DNA of 33,851 nt from assembly GCA_035703895.1 (NCBI GenBank), contig DASSXJ010000040.1:1-33851 (forward strand). Reading direction: 5' to 3'. The position numbers were made by a program, and so were the translations under genes. The notes beneath the pieces were generated by a model, which saw only the letters and a program-made list of their open reading frames with translations, did not search any database and had not been told where the DNA came from. This DNA comes from a bacterium (lineage in GTDB: Bacteria > Sysuimicrobiota > Sysuimicrobiia > Sysuimicrobiales > Segetimicrobiaceae). Shown here piece by piece: positions 18,106 through 26,189 of the stretch. How positions within the stretch are numbered: the stretch's first letter is position 1; each line of letters begins with the position of its first letter.

Positions 18106-19013
18106 CACGCCGCGGTGAGCGTCTCGATCCGGGGGCGGAACCCGGCCCGCAGCATCCACTCGATGTATTCTTCCGGACCAAGTTCTCCGCGGCGCCCGGA
18201 CAGCGCAAGCACGACGCCCTCAAGCACGTTTGTGGCAAACGACCGGCCGTCCATCTCTGGAGCTACGGTAATGAGGGTCCGGGTCCCTCGGCGGCGCAGT
18301 TCCTCGGTGTCCGCGGGGGTGATCGTCTGGGTCAGGACCGTCTTCCCCCGGAGATCGGGGGGCATGTAGCGCCGAATGAGATGGAAATCGCCGGCCAGGA
18401 CCTCCGCCCACCGAAACAAGTGGGGGAAGCGGGGCGTGACCTGCTCCTGCTTGGCGCCTGTCGGATAGAGTAGCTTGAACGGGAGCTTCGTGAATACCGG
18501 GAGGAGACACGCGGCCAGGAGCCGGACGGTGGTCAGCGACCGCATGGGAATGGGGATGCCGAGGGCGAAGTAGAAATCGCCAAACAGGGTCTGGGCGCCG
18601 GCGCGCACGAACGCCTCGGCCATTCCGTATCGATCGACGCTGCTGACGAGCAGCACACGCCGCCCCGCAAACGAGATACCGGCCTCCTTTGGAAGGTATT
18701 CTAGGATGAGGTACTTCTCCCACGAGTTCTTGATGCCCCCGCCATCCACGACGGGCGTGCGGCGAACGCCTCGGATCAATCGGGCGGCGTCGCGGATCTG
18801 ATACCGGGCCGCGCCGGCGCGCAGGTAGAGGTCGATGCCGCCCATGCCGATCGCATCCACATGACCGTCGAGCTCCTCCACGAGAGCCCGATACCGATCC
18901 GTGTCGCCGTCGGTGCCGATCCGCTCGATCACGAAGCGTTCGCCGAGGATTTCCGTTTCCACGCGCTTGTCGCGAGTGCTGCTGCCCAAGCTCACGCTGA
19001 CCACGCGCTTCAT
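18105..19013 (-). CDS. Quinate 5-dehydrogenase-like conserved protein
   Basis: 302 residues. The start MKRVVSVSLGSSTRDKRVE and the block VDAIGMGGIDLYLRAGAARYQIRDAARL are characteristic of proteins that Firmicutes genomes label quinate 5-dehydrogenase. I know of no experiment supporting that name. VVDGGGIKNSWEKYLI and RRVLLVSSVDRYGMAEAF suggest an alpha/beta fold with a nucleotide-binding-like middle. A hydrophobic stretch near residue 160 (LTTVRLLAACLLPVF) may be membrane-associated. It is translationally coupled to the AAR-like reductase downstream and follows coaX by 23 nt. The pairing suggests both act on the same pathway. Confidence 0.75.
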   Translation of the reverse strand: MKRVVSVSLGSSTRDKRVETEILGERFVIERIGTDGDTDRYRALVEELDGHVDAIGMGGIDLYLRAGAARYQIRDAARLIRGVRRTPVVDGGGIKNSWEKYLILEYLPKEAGISFAGRRVLLVSSVDRYGMAEAFVRAGAQTLFGDFYFALGIPIPMRSLTTVRLLAACLLPVFTKLPFKLLYPTGAKQEQVTPRFPHLFRWAEVLAGDFHLIRRYMPPDLRGKTVLTQTITPADTEELRRRGTRTLITVAPEMDGRSFATNVLEGVVLALSGRRGELGPEEYIEWMLRAGFRPRIETLTAA

Positions 19014-19036
19014 CCCGACGTCTGTTAGACTCAGCT

Positions 19037-19825
19037 CTACACCTCTCCTGCCGCATCGGAGAGCGTATTTCGCTCGTACAAGAGGCGCAGGCCCTCCAGC
19101 GTGAGGAGCGGATCCACGTGCGCGATCGACCGCGCCGCGGGAGCGATCAACTCGGCAAATCCGCCGGTCGCCACGACGGTCGTCCGCCCGCCCAGCTCCC
19201 GGCGCATGCGCTCGACAAGCCCGTCGACCTGGCCCGCGAACCCATAGAGGATGCCGGACTGCATCGCGGCGATTGTGTTGCGGCCGATCACCGATGGCGG
19301 ATGCGCCAGTTCCACGCGCCGCAGCTGGTCGGCGTGCGCGGCCAGCGCATCGACCGAGATCCCGATGCCCGGCGCGATCGCCCCACCAAGGAAGTCGCCT
19401 TCTGCCGACACGGCGGTGAACGTCGTCGCAGTGCCAAAGTCGACGACGATGGTGGGGCCGCCGTACTGCGCGTAGGCCGCGATGGCGTTCGCGATGCGAT
19501 CGGCGCCGACCTCGCGCGGGTTGTCGTAGAGGATGCGCATACCGGTGCGGATCCCGGGCCCGACCTCGAGCGGGGTGAGGCGGAGATACCTCCGGCAGAG
19601 TTGCCGGAGCGGGTCGACGAGCGCGGGCACGACACAGGACATGGCCACGCCGGTCACGTCGTCAAACCCCAACCCGTGATAGTGAAACAGCTGATGCCAG
19701 AGCATCGCGTACTCATCGGCGGTGCGCTGGCGCTCGGTGGCGATGCGCCAATTGACCACCTGGGACTGACCGCGGTACAGCGCGAGCTTGATGTTGGTGT
19801 TGTTGACGTTGAGGGCGAGGAGCAT
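19037..19825 (-). CDS. coaX: Type III pantothenate kinase
   Basis: 262 residues, the normal CoaX length. It phosphorylates pantothenate in the first step of coenzyme A synthesis. The N-terminal phosphate motif reads LALNVNNTNIKLALY (family DxGNTxxxxGxF, here with Asn for Asp and Asn for Gly). DNPREVGADRIANAIAAY, IVVDFGTATTFTAVSAEGDFLGGAIAPG and VVATGGFAELI are the other conserved blocks. ATG at 19825 has GGAGGG about 9 nt upstream; longer readings have no support. The N-terminal motif differs from consensus in the residue often written D(I/V)GNT, a point to check. In Bacillus coaX also lies between ftsH and the folate genes. Confidence 0.92.
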   Translation of the reverse strand: MLLALNVNNTNIKLALYRGQSQVVNWRIATERQRTADEYAMLWHQLFHYHGLGFDDVTGVAMSCVVPALVDPLRQLCRRYLRLTPLEVGPGIRTGMRILYDNPREVGADRIANAIAAYAQYGGPTIVVDFGTATTFTAVSAEGDFLGGAIAPGIGISVDALAAHADQLRRVELAHPPSVIGRNTIAAMQSGILYGFAGQVDGLVERMRRELGGRTTVVATGGFAELIAPAARSIAHVDPLLTLEGLRLLYERNTLSDAAGEV

Positions 19826-19943
19826 GGAAGGGATCCCTCCGTTCCAGTCTGCAGAACAGTACCGGACGGACCGACGCCGCAGACTCGCAGGGTCCGGCTC
19901 CAGACGGATGCCGGCCACCGATAGCGTAGCAAACCCCTGGGGT

Positions 19944-19960
19944 GGGGGCAAGCAGCCCCC
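19944..19960 (-). terminator. Small hairpin after the P1-peptidase gene
   Basis: GGGGGC (19944-19949) and GCCCCC (19955-19960) with a 5-nt loop, directly after the stop codon. No T-run follows directly. It may reduce read-through into coaX, which is 135 nt further on. Confidence 0.35.
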
Positions 19961-20905
19961 TCACTCGCCCGCGAGCCCGGGCACACCTCCGAGGGTTCGC
20001 GCCGCCCGCACGGATCGCATGATCGCTTCGGCCACGGCCTCCTGCACGGCGGCTTGGAGCGCCATCCAGTCGGCTCCCTCCTTCCCGGTGCTCAGCACGA
20101 ACATGGTATCTCCGTCGACCGACGTATGGGAGGGTGCAACCGCCCGGGCCAGGCCGGCATGAGCCAGGATCGCCAGGCGCGTGGCGTGCGCCTTGGTCAA
20201 CCGGGCGTCGGTGGCGACGACGCCCAGCGTGGTATTATGCGGAAACGCATCCGCGAGACCGTGCGTGCGGAGATACTCGGCCGCGCCGACAAACCCTCCG
20301 CGATCCGGACGGCGGGCACCGGCGAGAATCTTTCCTGTGCGAACGTCCATGACATCGCCAAATGCGTTGGTCACCAGCAGCGCTCCCACCGTGGCGCCGC
20401 CGGGGAGCCGGGTGCTCCACGTGCCCACCCCGGACTTCATCGCACCGCGCATCCCAAAGAGCTTCCCCACCGTCGCCCCGGTCCCGGCCCCCACGCATCC
20501 CTCGGCAACCGGCCCCGGCCGCGCAGCCCGACACGCGGCTTCGCCCATCTCCACGTCAGGCCGGACGTCTGGGCTGCCGATTCCGAGATCGTAGATGACC
20601 GCGGCGGGGACGATCGGGACCTTCGCATGCGGCGTCGGAAACCCGGCGCCGCGGGAGGCCAGGTAGCGCACGACGCCGTCCGCGGCCGCCAGCCCAAATG
20701 CGCTGCCCCCGCACAATGCCACCGCGTGCACGGCGTCGATCATGTTCTCGGGGCGCAGTAGATCGGTCTCGCGCGTCCCCGGGGCACCGCCCAACACCGA
20801 CGCCCCGGCCACGGCGCCGTCCGCGCAGACTACCACGGTGCACCCGGTGAGGTGCTCAAGGTCGGTCGCGTGGCCCACCATGAGCCCGGGCACGTCGGTG
20901 ATCAT
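19961..20905 (-). CDS. P1-family peptidase (DmpA/NylC type)
   Basis: 314 residues of the S58 family (DmpA aminopeptidase, NylC oligomer hydrolase). These are N-terminal-nucleophile-like enzymes that cut themselves into two chains. The start MITDVPGLMVGHATD, the GAPGTRETDLL block, CGGSAFGLAAADGVVRYL and GCVGAGTGATVGKLFGM are typical. HNTTLGVVATDARLTK carries the expected self-cleavage site, Asn|Thr, with Thr as the nucleophile. It is coupled to birA through an ATGA overlap. Its natural substrate is unknown; small peptides or beta-amino amides are possible. Confidence 0.88.
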   Translation of the reverse strand: MITDVPGLMVGHATDLEHLTGCTVVVCADGAVAGASVLGGAPGTRETDLLRPENMIDAVHAVALCGGSAFGLAAADGVVRYLASRGAGFPTPHAKVPIVPAAVIYDLGIGSPDVRPDVEMGEAACRAARPGPVAEGCVGAGTGATVGKLFGMRGAMKSGVGTWSTRLPGGATVGALLVTNAFGDVMDVRTGKILAGARRPDRGGFVGAAEYLRTHGLADAFPHNTTLGVVATDARLTKAHATRLAILAHAGLARAVAPSHTSVDGDTMFVLSTGKEGADWMALQAAVQEAVAEAIMRSVRAARTLGGVPGLAGE

Positions 20906-21693
20906 GAGCCCGTCTCTCGCATCCCAACATCGCCGGCGACGATCCTCTGGACCGCGCCATTGTCGAGCCGGACCAAGAGCGCCCCCGCCTCATCAATGTC
21001 GAAGGCGGTTCCATAAATGGTCGCCCCCGACATCTCCACTCGGACCGGCCGGCCAAGGGTCTCCGCCATCTCACGCCACCGCCGCAGCACCCCGGAGATG
21101 CCGGAAGACCGGAGCACGGTATACCCTTGATCCAGCTCTCTGAGCACCGCGCGGATCAAGGCTTCGCGATCCACCATATGACCGAGCTGCGCCTGCAGCG
21201 ATGTCACAGGATGGCCTGGGGCCACGGGGAGCGCATCAGGAGCGATGTTGGCGTTGATCCCGATCCCTACCACGACCCAGTCCGCTCCGGGGGCTGCCTC
21301 CGCCAGGACGCCGACGACTTTCTGGCCTTCCACCAGGACGTCGTTGGGCCATTTGAGCCGAGCGAGGAGGCCGGTCGTCTTCCGGATCGCCTGGGCCACG
21401 GCGATACCTGCGACGAGCCCAATCACCGCGACCTTGTCCATGGGGAGGCCGGGGCTGAGGATCACGGACAGCCATACCCCGCCTCTCGGAGACGCCCAGG
21501 CGCGGCCCAGCCGGCCCCGGCCGGCCGTTTGCTCCTCGGCAATGATCACGGTCCCTTCAGGAACGGGGATTTCGGCCAAGCGGAGGGCGAGATCGTTCGT
21601 GGACGGCAGAGAGTCGTGCCACCGGATATATCGGCCCACGACACGCGTCCCGAGGTCCCCAAGAGCTCCCGCGCCGTGCTGACCCGACCTCAT
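20902..21693 (-). CDS. birA: Biotin--protein ligase (no DNA-binding domain)
   Basis: 263 residues. The catalytic domain has GRGRLGRAWASPRGGVWLSV (biotinyl-AMP loop), KWPNDVLVEGQKVVGVLAE and VVGIGINAN, and the C-terminal SH3-like domain follows. The N-terminal winged helix of repressor-type BirA is missing, so the protein biotinylates carrier proteins but should not regulate biotin genes. Overlaps of 4 nt join it to folK upstream and to the P1-family gene downstream. Confidence 0.95.
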   Translation of the reverse strand: MRSGQHGAGALGDLGTRVVGRYIRWHDSLPSTNDLALRLAEIPVPEGTVIIAEEQTAGRGRLGRAWASPRGGVWLSVILSPGLPMDKVAVIGLVAGIAVAQAIRKTTGLLARLKWPNDVLVEGQKVVGVLAEAAPGADWVVVGIGINANIAPDALPVAPGHPVTSLQAQLGHMVDREALIRAVLRELDQGYTVLRSSGISGVLRRWREMAETLGRPVRVEMSGATIYGTAFDIDEAGALLVRLDNGAVQRIVAGDVGMRETGS

Positions 21694-22253
21694 CGGTCGG
21701 CGCGCGCCGGCGACTCTTGGTCCCCTCGATACACGCTCACGCCCGCGCGGTCCGGCACCGCCTGCAGGAGCGAACCGATCGTGTCTCCGCCCGGCACACG
21801 GAACGCGGCGTCGAGTTCAGCCAGCGGAACCAGGACAAATGCCCGGTGAACCAACTGCGGATGCGGGATCACGAGATCAGGTTCATTGATCTCGAGGCCG
21901 CCGTACAGCAAGATGTCCACGTCGATGGTCCGGGGTCCCCATCGTGTGGACCGCACGCGCCCTAGGCGCGTTTCGACCTCCTGACATCGATGGAGGAGCC
22001 GGCGGGGCGATAGCGTCGTTCGACCGTCGAGCACCTGATTCAGATAGCGGGGCTGATCGGCGACGCCCCAGGGAGGCGTCTCGTACACGCTCGAGGCTGC
22101 GGCGATCCGAAGGCCGGGGCCGTCGAGCAGCGTTCGGGCCTGGGCCAGCATCCCCGCGCGATCACCCAGGTTCGAGCCGAGGCCCAGAAACACCCGGGCC
22201 GCGCTCGATGGAGCCGCATCACCCGAGTGCTTCCCACGCTCCGCCTCGCTCAT
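21690..22253 (-). CDS. folK: HPPK, 6-hydroxymethyl-dihydropterin pyrophosphokinase
   Basis: 187 residues. It transfers pyrophosphate from ATP to 6-hydroxymethyl-7,8-dihydropterin, the step before FolP. Conserved blocks: FLGLGSNLGDR, ASSVYETPPWG, RWGPRTIDVDILLYGG (magnesium-binding Asp pair) and IPHPQLVHRAFVLVPLAEL. About 18 extra residues precede the core. ATGA overlaps join it to folB and birA, so the cluster folP-folB-folK-birA is translated as a chain. Confidence 0.96.
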   Translation of the reverse strand: MSEAERGKHSGDAAPSSAARVFLGLGSNLGDRAGMLAQARTLLDGPGLRIAAASSVYETPPWGVADQPRYLNQVLDGRTTLSPRRLLHRCQEVETRLGRVRSTRWGPRTIDVDILLYGGLEINEPDLVIPHPQLVHRAFVLVPLAELDAAFRVPGGDTIGSLLQAVPDRAGVSVYRGDQESPARADR

Positions 22254-22615
22254 GTCCGCTTCCGACGCGTGACTTCGACCCCGGCATAGGCCAGGGCGCC
22301 CCCCAGCTTCACGTGGGGTTTCCTGACTTGGACCGTGACCGCCTGGACGCGCTCGATCTCTAGGAGGCGGTGCGCCACTGCCTCGGCGACCGCCTCGAGA
22401 AGCTTGTAGCGCTCCTCCGTCATGACCTGACGAACGCGGGCGTACAGGTCGCGGTAGTCGAGTGAATCCTCGATCGCATCGGTGTGCCCGGCCCGATGCA
22501 GCTCCGCCTCGACGGCGACGTTGACCACGAAGACCTGCCCTTCGGCCTGTTCCTCAGGGTTCAGCCCGTGATAGGCGTAAAACGCCATCTCGTGCAACAG
22601 GATCCGGTCGCTCAT
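22250..22615 (-). CDS. folB: Dihydroneopterin aldolase
   Basis: 121 residues, the normal size. It cleaves dihydroneopterin to 6-hydroxymethyl-dihydropterin and glycolaldehyde. LLHEMAFYAYHGLNPEEQAEGQVFVVNVAVE is the signature start, with the pterin-anchoring Glu in the YKLLEAVAEAVA helix and a C-terminal VRKPHVKLGG with the catalytic Lys. ATGA overlaps with folP and folK. Confidence 0.96.
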   Translation of the reverse strand: MSDRILLHEMAFYAYHGLNPEEQAEGQVFVVNVAVEAELHRAGHTDAIEDSLDYRDLYARVRQVMTEERYKLLEAVAEAVAHRLLEIERVQAVTVQVRKPHVKLGGALAYAGVEVTRRKRT

Positions 22616-23448
22616 GCCGGGAGGCGCGGCGCGCCCCTCGTGATCGCATCGGTCATGCGCGCGACCCGGACGATGGCGCGCACGTCGTGCGCCCGCACTA
22701 CATCCACCCCGTTCATGATCGCCACCGCCACCGTTGCCGCCGTGCCCTCCAGCCGCTCGTGCACCGGAAGATTCAAGACCTTGCCGATGCTCCCTTTACG
22801 AGAGGTGCCGATCAGGATCGGGCGCCCCAGCACCGCCAGCTCGCGGAGGCGCCGCAGGATCTCCAGATTCTGGTCCAGCGCGAGCCCGAATCCGTACCCC
22901 GGATCGACGAGCACTTGCGTCTCGGCAATGCCCGCCGCCACCGCGACGGCGAGCTGCCTCTGCAGAAACATCACCGTCTCCCGGACGACATCACGGGCGC
23001 CGACCCGATCATCCCAGTCCATGATGACCACCGGCACACCCGCCCGGGCCACGACCGAGGCCATGGCCGGATCGCCCCGGAGGCCGGAGACGTCGTTCAC
23101 CATGACCGCGCCTGCGCCGAGCGCGGCAGCGGCCACACGCGCGGAAAAGGTGTCCACGCTGACGAGGAGGCCGGCGCTTGCCAGTCGTCTGATCGCCGGA
23201 ATCGTCCGCACGCGCTCCTCATCGAAATCGACCGGGGGCGCGCCGGGGCGTGTCGAGCGGCCTCCCACGTCGAACAGGTCGGCCCCTGCGGCCGCCATCT
23301 CGTGACCGCGCGCCTCGGCCGCACCCGCGTCACCGGCGAGTCCGTCCCCGGCAAACGAGTCGGGCGCCATGTTGATGATTCCCATGATCAGCGTACGGGG
23401 CCCGAACGCGATCGAGAACCTCCCGCACCGAATCGGTGGAATCGTCAT
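22612..23448 (-). CDS. folP: Dihydropteroate synthase (divergent motifs)
   Basis: 278 residues. It joins pterin pyrophosphate with p-aminobenzoate. Present are IINMAPDSFAGDG, VSVDTF, VNDVSGL, DPGYGFG, IGTSRKGSIGK and RAHDV, which cover the TIM-barrel pterin site. Two places differ from most DHPS: DVGGRSTRPG (usually GGESTRPG) and IMDWDD in place of the LMHMxG strand. The first lies in the flexible loop that closes over the active site. The folate context makes the assignment firm. Overlaps ftcD by 4 nt. Confidence 0.94.
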   Translation of the reverse strand: MTIPPIRCGRFSIAFGPRTLIMGIINMAPDSFAGDGLAGDAGAAEARGHEMAAAGADLFDVGGRSTRPGAPPVDFDEERVRTIPAIRRLASAGLLVSVDTFSARVAAAALGAGAVMVNDVSGLRGDPAMASVVARAGVPVVIMDWDDRVGARDVVRETVMFLQRQLAVAVAAGIAETQVLVDPGYGFGLALDQNLEILRRLRELAVLGRPILIGTSRKGSIGKVLNLPVHERLEGTAATVAVAIMNGVDVVRAHDVRAIVRVARMTDAITRGAPRLPA

Positions 23449-24392
23449 CGGCCCCCGGCCGGCGGTCCGTCGGAACCAGCCGTGCCGTAGAGATCGCGGG
23501 CCAGCCCCTCCGGGTCGAGGATCTGTTCCGGACGAAGCGCTCGAAGATGGAGGGTGGCGAGCGGATCCGTTGGCAACGCCTCGCGGGGCGCGCAGCCGAT
23601 GAGTTCACCCGCCGCGACAGCAATGCCGAGGCGAGCGGCTTCGGCTTCGACCCGCCGGAGCGCGGTCAGGGGGGACGTCCGGCGGTAGTCACGAAGGTTC
23701 ATCGACACCTGCACGAGCCCCCGAGACGCCAGCGCCACCCCCATCGCCTGGACCGCGGGGAGCCCTCCAGAGGACTCCCGAACCGTCGCCGCGATCGCCC
23801 GGGCGGCCGCGAGATCGGTCGTCTCCAGGTCCACGTTAAACGCGATCAGGATCTCCCTCGCGCCGACGGCGACCGCCCCGCCCGTGGGGTGTACCCGGGT
23901 CGGGCCATGATCGGGGCGCCGCGCGGGTAGCGTGATGTCGGCGCGCAACCCCTCGAATCCCCCGCGACGGATCGTCGGGAGCGTGCGGGTGGGATCGTGT
24001 GCCGCCGCGCCGTACAGATATACCGGCAGGCCCAGCTGGGCCGCCAGCCGCTCGGCGAGGCGCCGGGCGAGTGCCGCACACGCCTCGAGAGTCGCGTTCC
24101 ACAGCGGCACGAACGGAATGACGTCCACGGCGCCGATCCGGGGGTGCACCCCCCGATGCGTCCGGAGGTCGATCTGTTCGAGGGCTACCTCGGCGACTCG
24201 AAAGGCCGCATCGCACACGGCGTCCCCCTCGCCAGCGAAGGTATAGACCGCCCGGTTATGATCGACATCGGGGGATACATCGATGAGGCGAACACCTTCC
24301 GCGTTCCGAATGGCGCCGGCAAGCGACGTCAGGACCGCGGGACGTCGGCCCTCGCTAACATTCGGCACGCATTCGATAATGGGACGCGACAC
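23445..24392 (-). CDS. Glutamate formimidoyltransferase (FtcD N-terminal type)
   Basis: 315 residues, only the formyl/formiminotransferase part of FtcD without the cyclodeaminase. It begins with IECVPNVSEGRRP, then SPDVDHNRAVYTFAG, with LRTHRGVHPRIGAVDVIPFVP carrying the catalytic His region, and GGAVAVGAREILIAFNVDL. It transfers a formimino or formyl group between glutamate and tetrahydrofolate. GTG start at 24392, weak ribosome binding site. The 4-nt overlap with folP ties folate use to folate synthesis. Confidence 0.93.
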   Translation of the reverse strand: MSRPIIECVPNVSEGRRPAVLTSLAGAIRNAEGVRLIDVSPDVDHNRAVYTFAGEGDAVCDAAFRVAEVALEQIDLRTHRGVHPRIGAVDVIPFVPLWNATLEACAALARRLAERLAAQLGLPVYLYGAAAHDPTRTLPTIRRGGFEGLRADITLPARRPDHGPTRVHPTGGAVAVGAREILIAFNVDLETTDLAAARAIAATVRESSGGLPAVQAMGVALASRGLVQVSMNLRDYRRTSPLTALRRVEAEAARLGIAVAAGELIGCAPREALPTDPLATLHLRALRPEQILDPEGLARDLYGTAGSDGPPAGGR

Positions 24393-24438
24393 GCAGAGAC
24401 CACTCGAGGGGGTCGAAGGCGCGGCGGCGGAGAGCCGG

Positions 24439-24798
24439 CTACTCGTCTCTCGCGTCGGCGACGCGCGAAAAGTGAATCACGGTCACGGAGTCTTCAGGTC
24501 CGATCGTGCGCCCGTAGATCTTCGATAAGAACTCGATGAGGTCGGCGTGCTCGCGCGTGGCGGGGTTTTCCCGCTCGATCTCCCGTGGAGTCACCTCACG
24601 CAGCGCTTTCACCTCCACCCGGTCGATCATCGCGGTAAAGATTCGCTGTTTGGTCCCGAACCGAGTCCCGACGGTGACCCACACCAGCTGTCCGTCCTGA
24701 TACTTGTCGCGCTTGTCTCCTAGGCGGATCGTGAGCGTTTTGGAGCCGTCCCGGAGCGCCTGGGCGAAGACACTTGAATAGAAGTTCAAGGCGAACAT
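24439..24798 (-). CDS. ASCH-domain protein
   Basis: 119 residues. ATG at 24798 is preceded by GGAGG at 5 nt, which decides the start. LRDGSKTLTIRLGDKRDKYQDGQLVWVTVGTR is a typical ASCH/PUA-like beta-barrel entry (GxKxxTxRxG...G), followed by IFTAMIDRVEVKALREVT. ASCH proteins bind RNA or modified nucleosides; some are amidohydrolases for N4-acetylcytidine. The particular role is unknown. It lies 46 nt upstream of ftcD on the same strand and could be the first gene of the folate operon. Confidence 0.82.
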   Translation of the reverse strand: MFALNFYSSVFAQALRDGSKTLTIRLGDKRDKYQDGQLVWVTVGTRFGTKQRIFTAMIDRVEVKALREVTPREIERENPATREHADLIEFLSKIYGRTIGPEDSVTVIHFSRVADARDE

Positions 24799-24977
24799 GC
24801 GTACCTCCACATGATGACCTGCCCGCGACGCCGCTCCCGCAAGGTGCAGAGCGCTGCGTTTTGTTCGTGTCCCCCACAGGGCTTCCCTCCACGCCCGCCG
24901 TCGGGATCCCCCCGATCGGGAACACCGCTCGCGCAGGCCTCGTATGGAGGAAAGCGCCATTTCGTTAGGAGGTGTGT

Positions 24978-25712
24978 ATGATGAAACCGCCGGTCCTACT
25001 GACCGCGTTTGTCGCCGCGCTCGCACTCGTCGGCAATCCTGCCGGAGCCGCCCCGGCGCCCTCTCCGCTACCGGTTCCGCCCCCCGGCGGCCCGGCCGCG
25101 ATCCTGGGGGGCCAGGCGATCGTCGTCAACGGACGCGGGATCGTCGAAGCCGCTCCGGACCGCGCCCTCGTCAACATCGGCGCGCAGATCACGCGGCCCA
25201 CCGCGCAGGAGGCTCAGGAACGCCTCAGCGCCACGATGAACCAAGTGCTGAGCAAGATCACCGCGCTAGGGATCCCGCGCGAGCGTATCCAAACGATCGA
25301 GATCAACCTCTACCCGCAGAGACGCCCGCAGTCCGGCGAGATCACCGGCTACCAAGCCGTGCAGCGGGCCGTAGTCACCGTCGACGATCTCGCCCTGGTG
25401 GGCCGTGTCCTCGACGCGGCGGTTGCCGCAGGCGCGAACCTGCTCGACGGCGTGTCGTTCACACTGCGCGACTCGACCGCCTACCGCGCGCGGGCCTTCG
25501 CCGCGGCGGTCCAAGATGCCCGGACCACGGCGACTGCGCTGGCGACGGCGGCCGGCGTCACGATCTCCAGGGTCGTGCGGATCGAGGAGATGGGCGCGAC
25601 CGTCCCCGTCACCTTCGGAAAGGCGATGACGGCGACCCCGGATGCGACGACACCCGTGCTCCCGGGGACGCTCACGGTCTCCGCGCAGGTGCGGGCGGTG
25701 TTCGCGTTCTGA
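24978..25712 (+). CDS. Exported SIMPL-domain (DUF541) protein
   Basis: About 244 residues. AGGAGG at 24967-24972 stands 5 nt before the ATG pair at 24978. The signal peptide is MMKPPVLLTAFVAALALVGNPAGAAPA. The mature part starts with a Pro-rich linker, then the SIMPL/DUF541 core: IVVNGRGIVEAAPDRALVNIGAQITRPTAQEAQERLSATMNQVLSKI, then TIEINLYPQ, later GATVPVTFGKAM. The family (YggE, BP26) is periplasmic or surface-bound and linked to oxidative-stress phenotypes, with unclear mechanism. It is divergent from the ASCH gene and converges, 5 nt apart, on the membrane-anchored protein. Confidence 0.88.
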   Translation: MMKPPVLLTAFVAALALVGNPAGAAPAPSPLPVPPPGGPAAILGGQAIVVNGRGIVEAAPDRALVNIGAQITRPTAQEAQERLSATMNQVLSKITALGIPRERIQTIEINLYPQRRPQSGEITGYQAVQRAVVTVDDLALVGRVLDAAVAAGANLLDGVSFTLRDSTAYRARAFAAAVQDARTTATALATAAGVTISRVVRIEEMGATVPVTFGKAMTATPDATTPVLPGTLTVSAQVRAVFAF

Positions 25713-25717
25713 GTTCC

Positions 25718-26170
25718 CTACTTGAAATCGGGAACAAACTCCGTGTGCGGCGTTTGCCCCGGGTCCGCCCGCACGGTCGCGCGGAGTTTGCCGTCCTTCA
25801 TGAGTCTCAGGACGACGTGCTTGAAGGTCACGAACCCCAAGATCCGATCGGCCGCCTGCGTCCCTTCCGCGGACAGGAGTTCCTGGTTTTGGGCCGGAGT
25901 CTTCTTCGGGTCGGTCACGACGTCTTTGACATCCAAGGTGAGGGTACCGGTGCGGCGATCCAGCCGGACGCTCTGGACCGTCCCGGCTCCGACGTAGCCC
26001 TCGACAAGGTTCTTCGCCGCGGCCTCGGGTGGGGGCGAGGCGACCGATTCCTGTTTCGCTTCGTAGGCGCGCTCCCAAATCACGAGCCCGGCCCCGGCGA
26101 CGAACACGATGGCGATGTAGATCATCACCGGCCGCCAGGCGAACGGCATCCGTTTCTTGGGCTTCGGCAA
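25718..26170 (-). CDS. Membrane-anchored hypothetical protein (TTG start)
   Basis: 150 residues. A basic cytoplasmic tip (PKPKKR), one membrane helix (PVMIYIAIVFVAGAGLVIW) and an outside domain of about 110 residues make it a type II membrane or lipoprotein-like protein. The outer part (VQSVRLDRRTGTLTLDVKDVV, ADRILGFVTFKHVVLRLMKDGKLRATV) looks like a small alpha/beta domain; I recognise no family. The TTG at 26170 has GGAGGAGGG 6 nt upstream, better than the internal ATG at 26149. It follows the cysteine hydrolase by 19 nt. Confidence 0.75.
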   Translation of the reverse strand: MPKPKKRMPFAWRPVMIYIAIVFVAGAGLVIWERAYEAKQESVASPPPEAAAKNLVEGYVGAGTVQSVRLDRRTGTLTLDVKDVVTDPKKTPAQNQELLSAEGTQAADRILGFVTFKHVVLRLMKDGKLRATVRADPGQTPHTEFVPDFK

Positions 26171-26189
26171 CGGCTACCCTCCTCCCACG

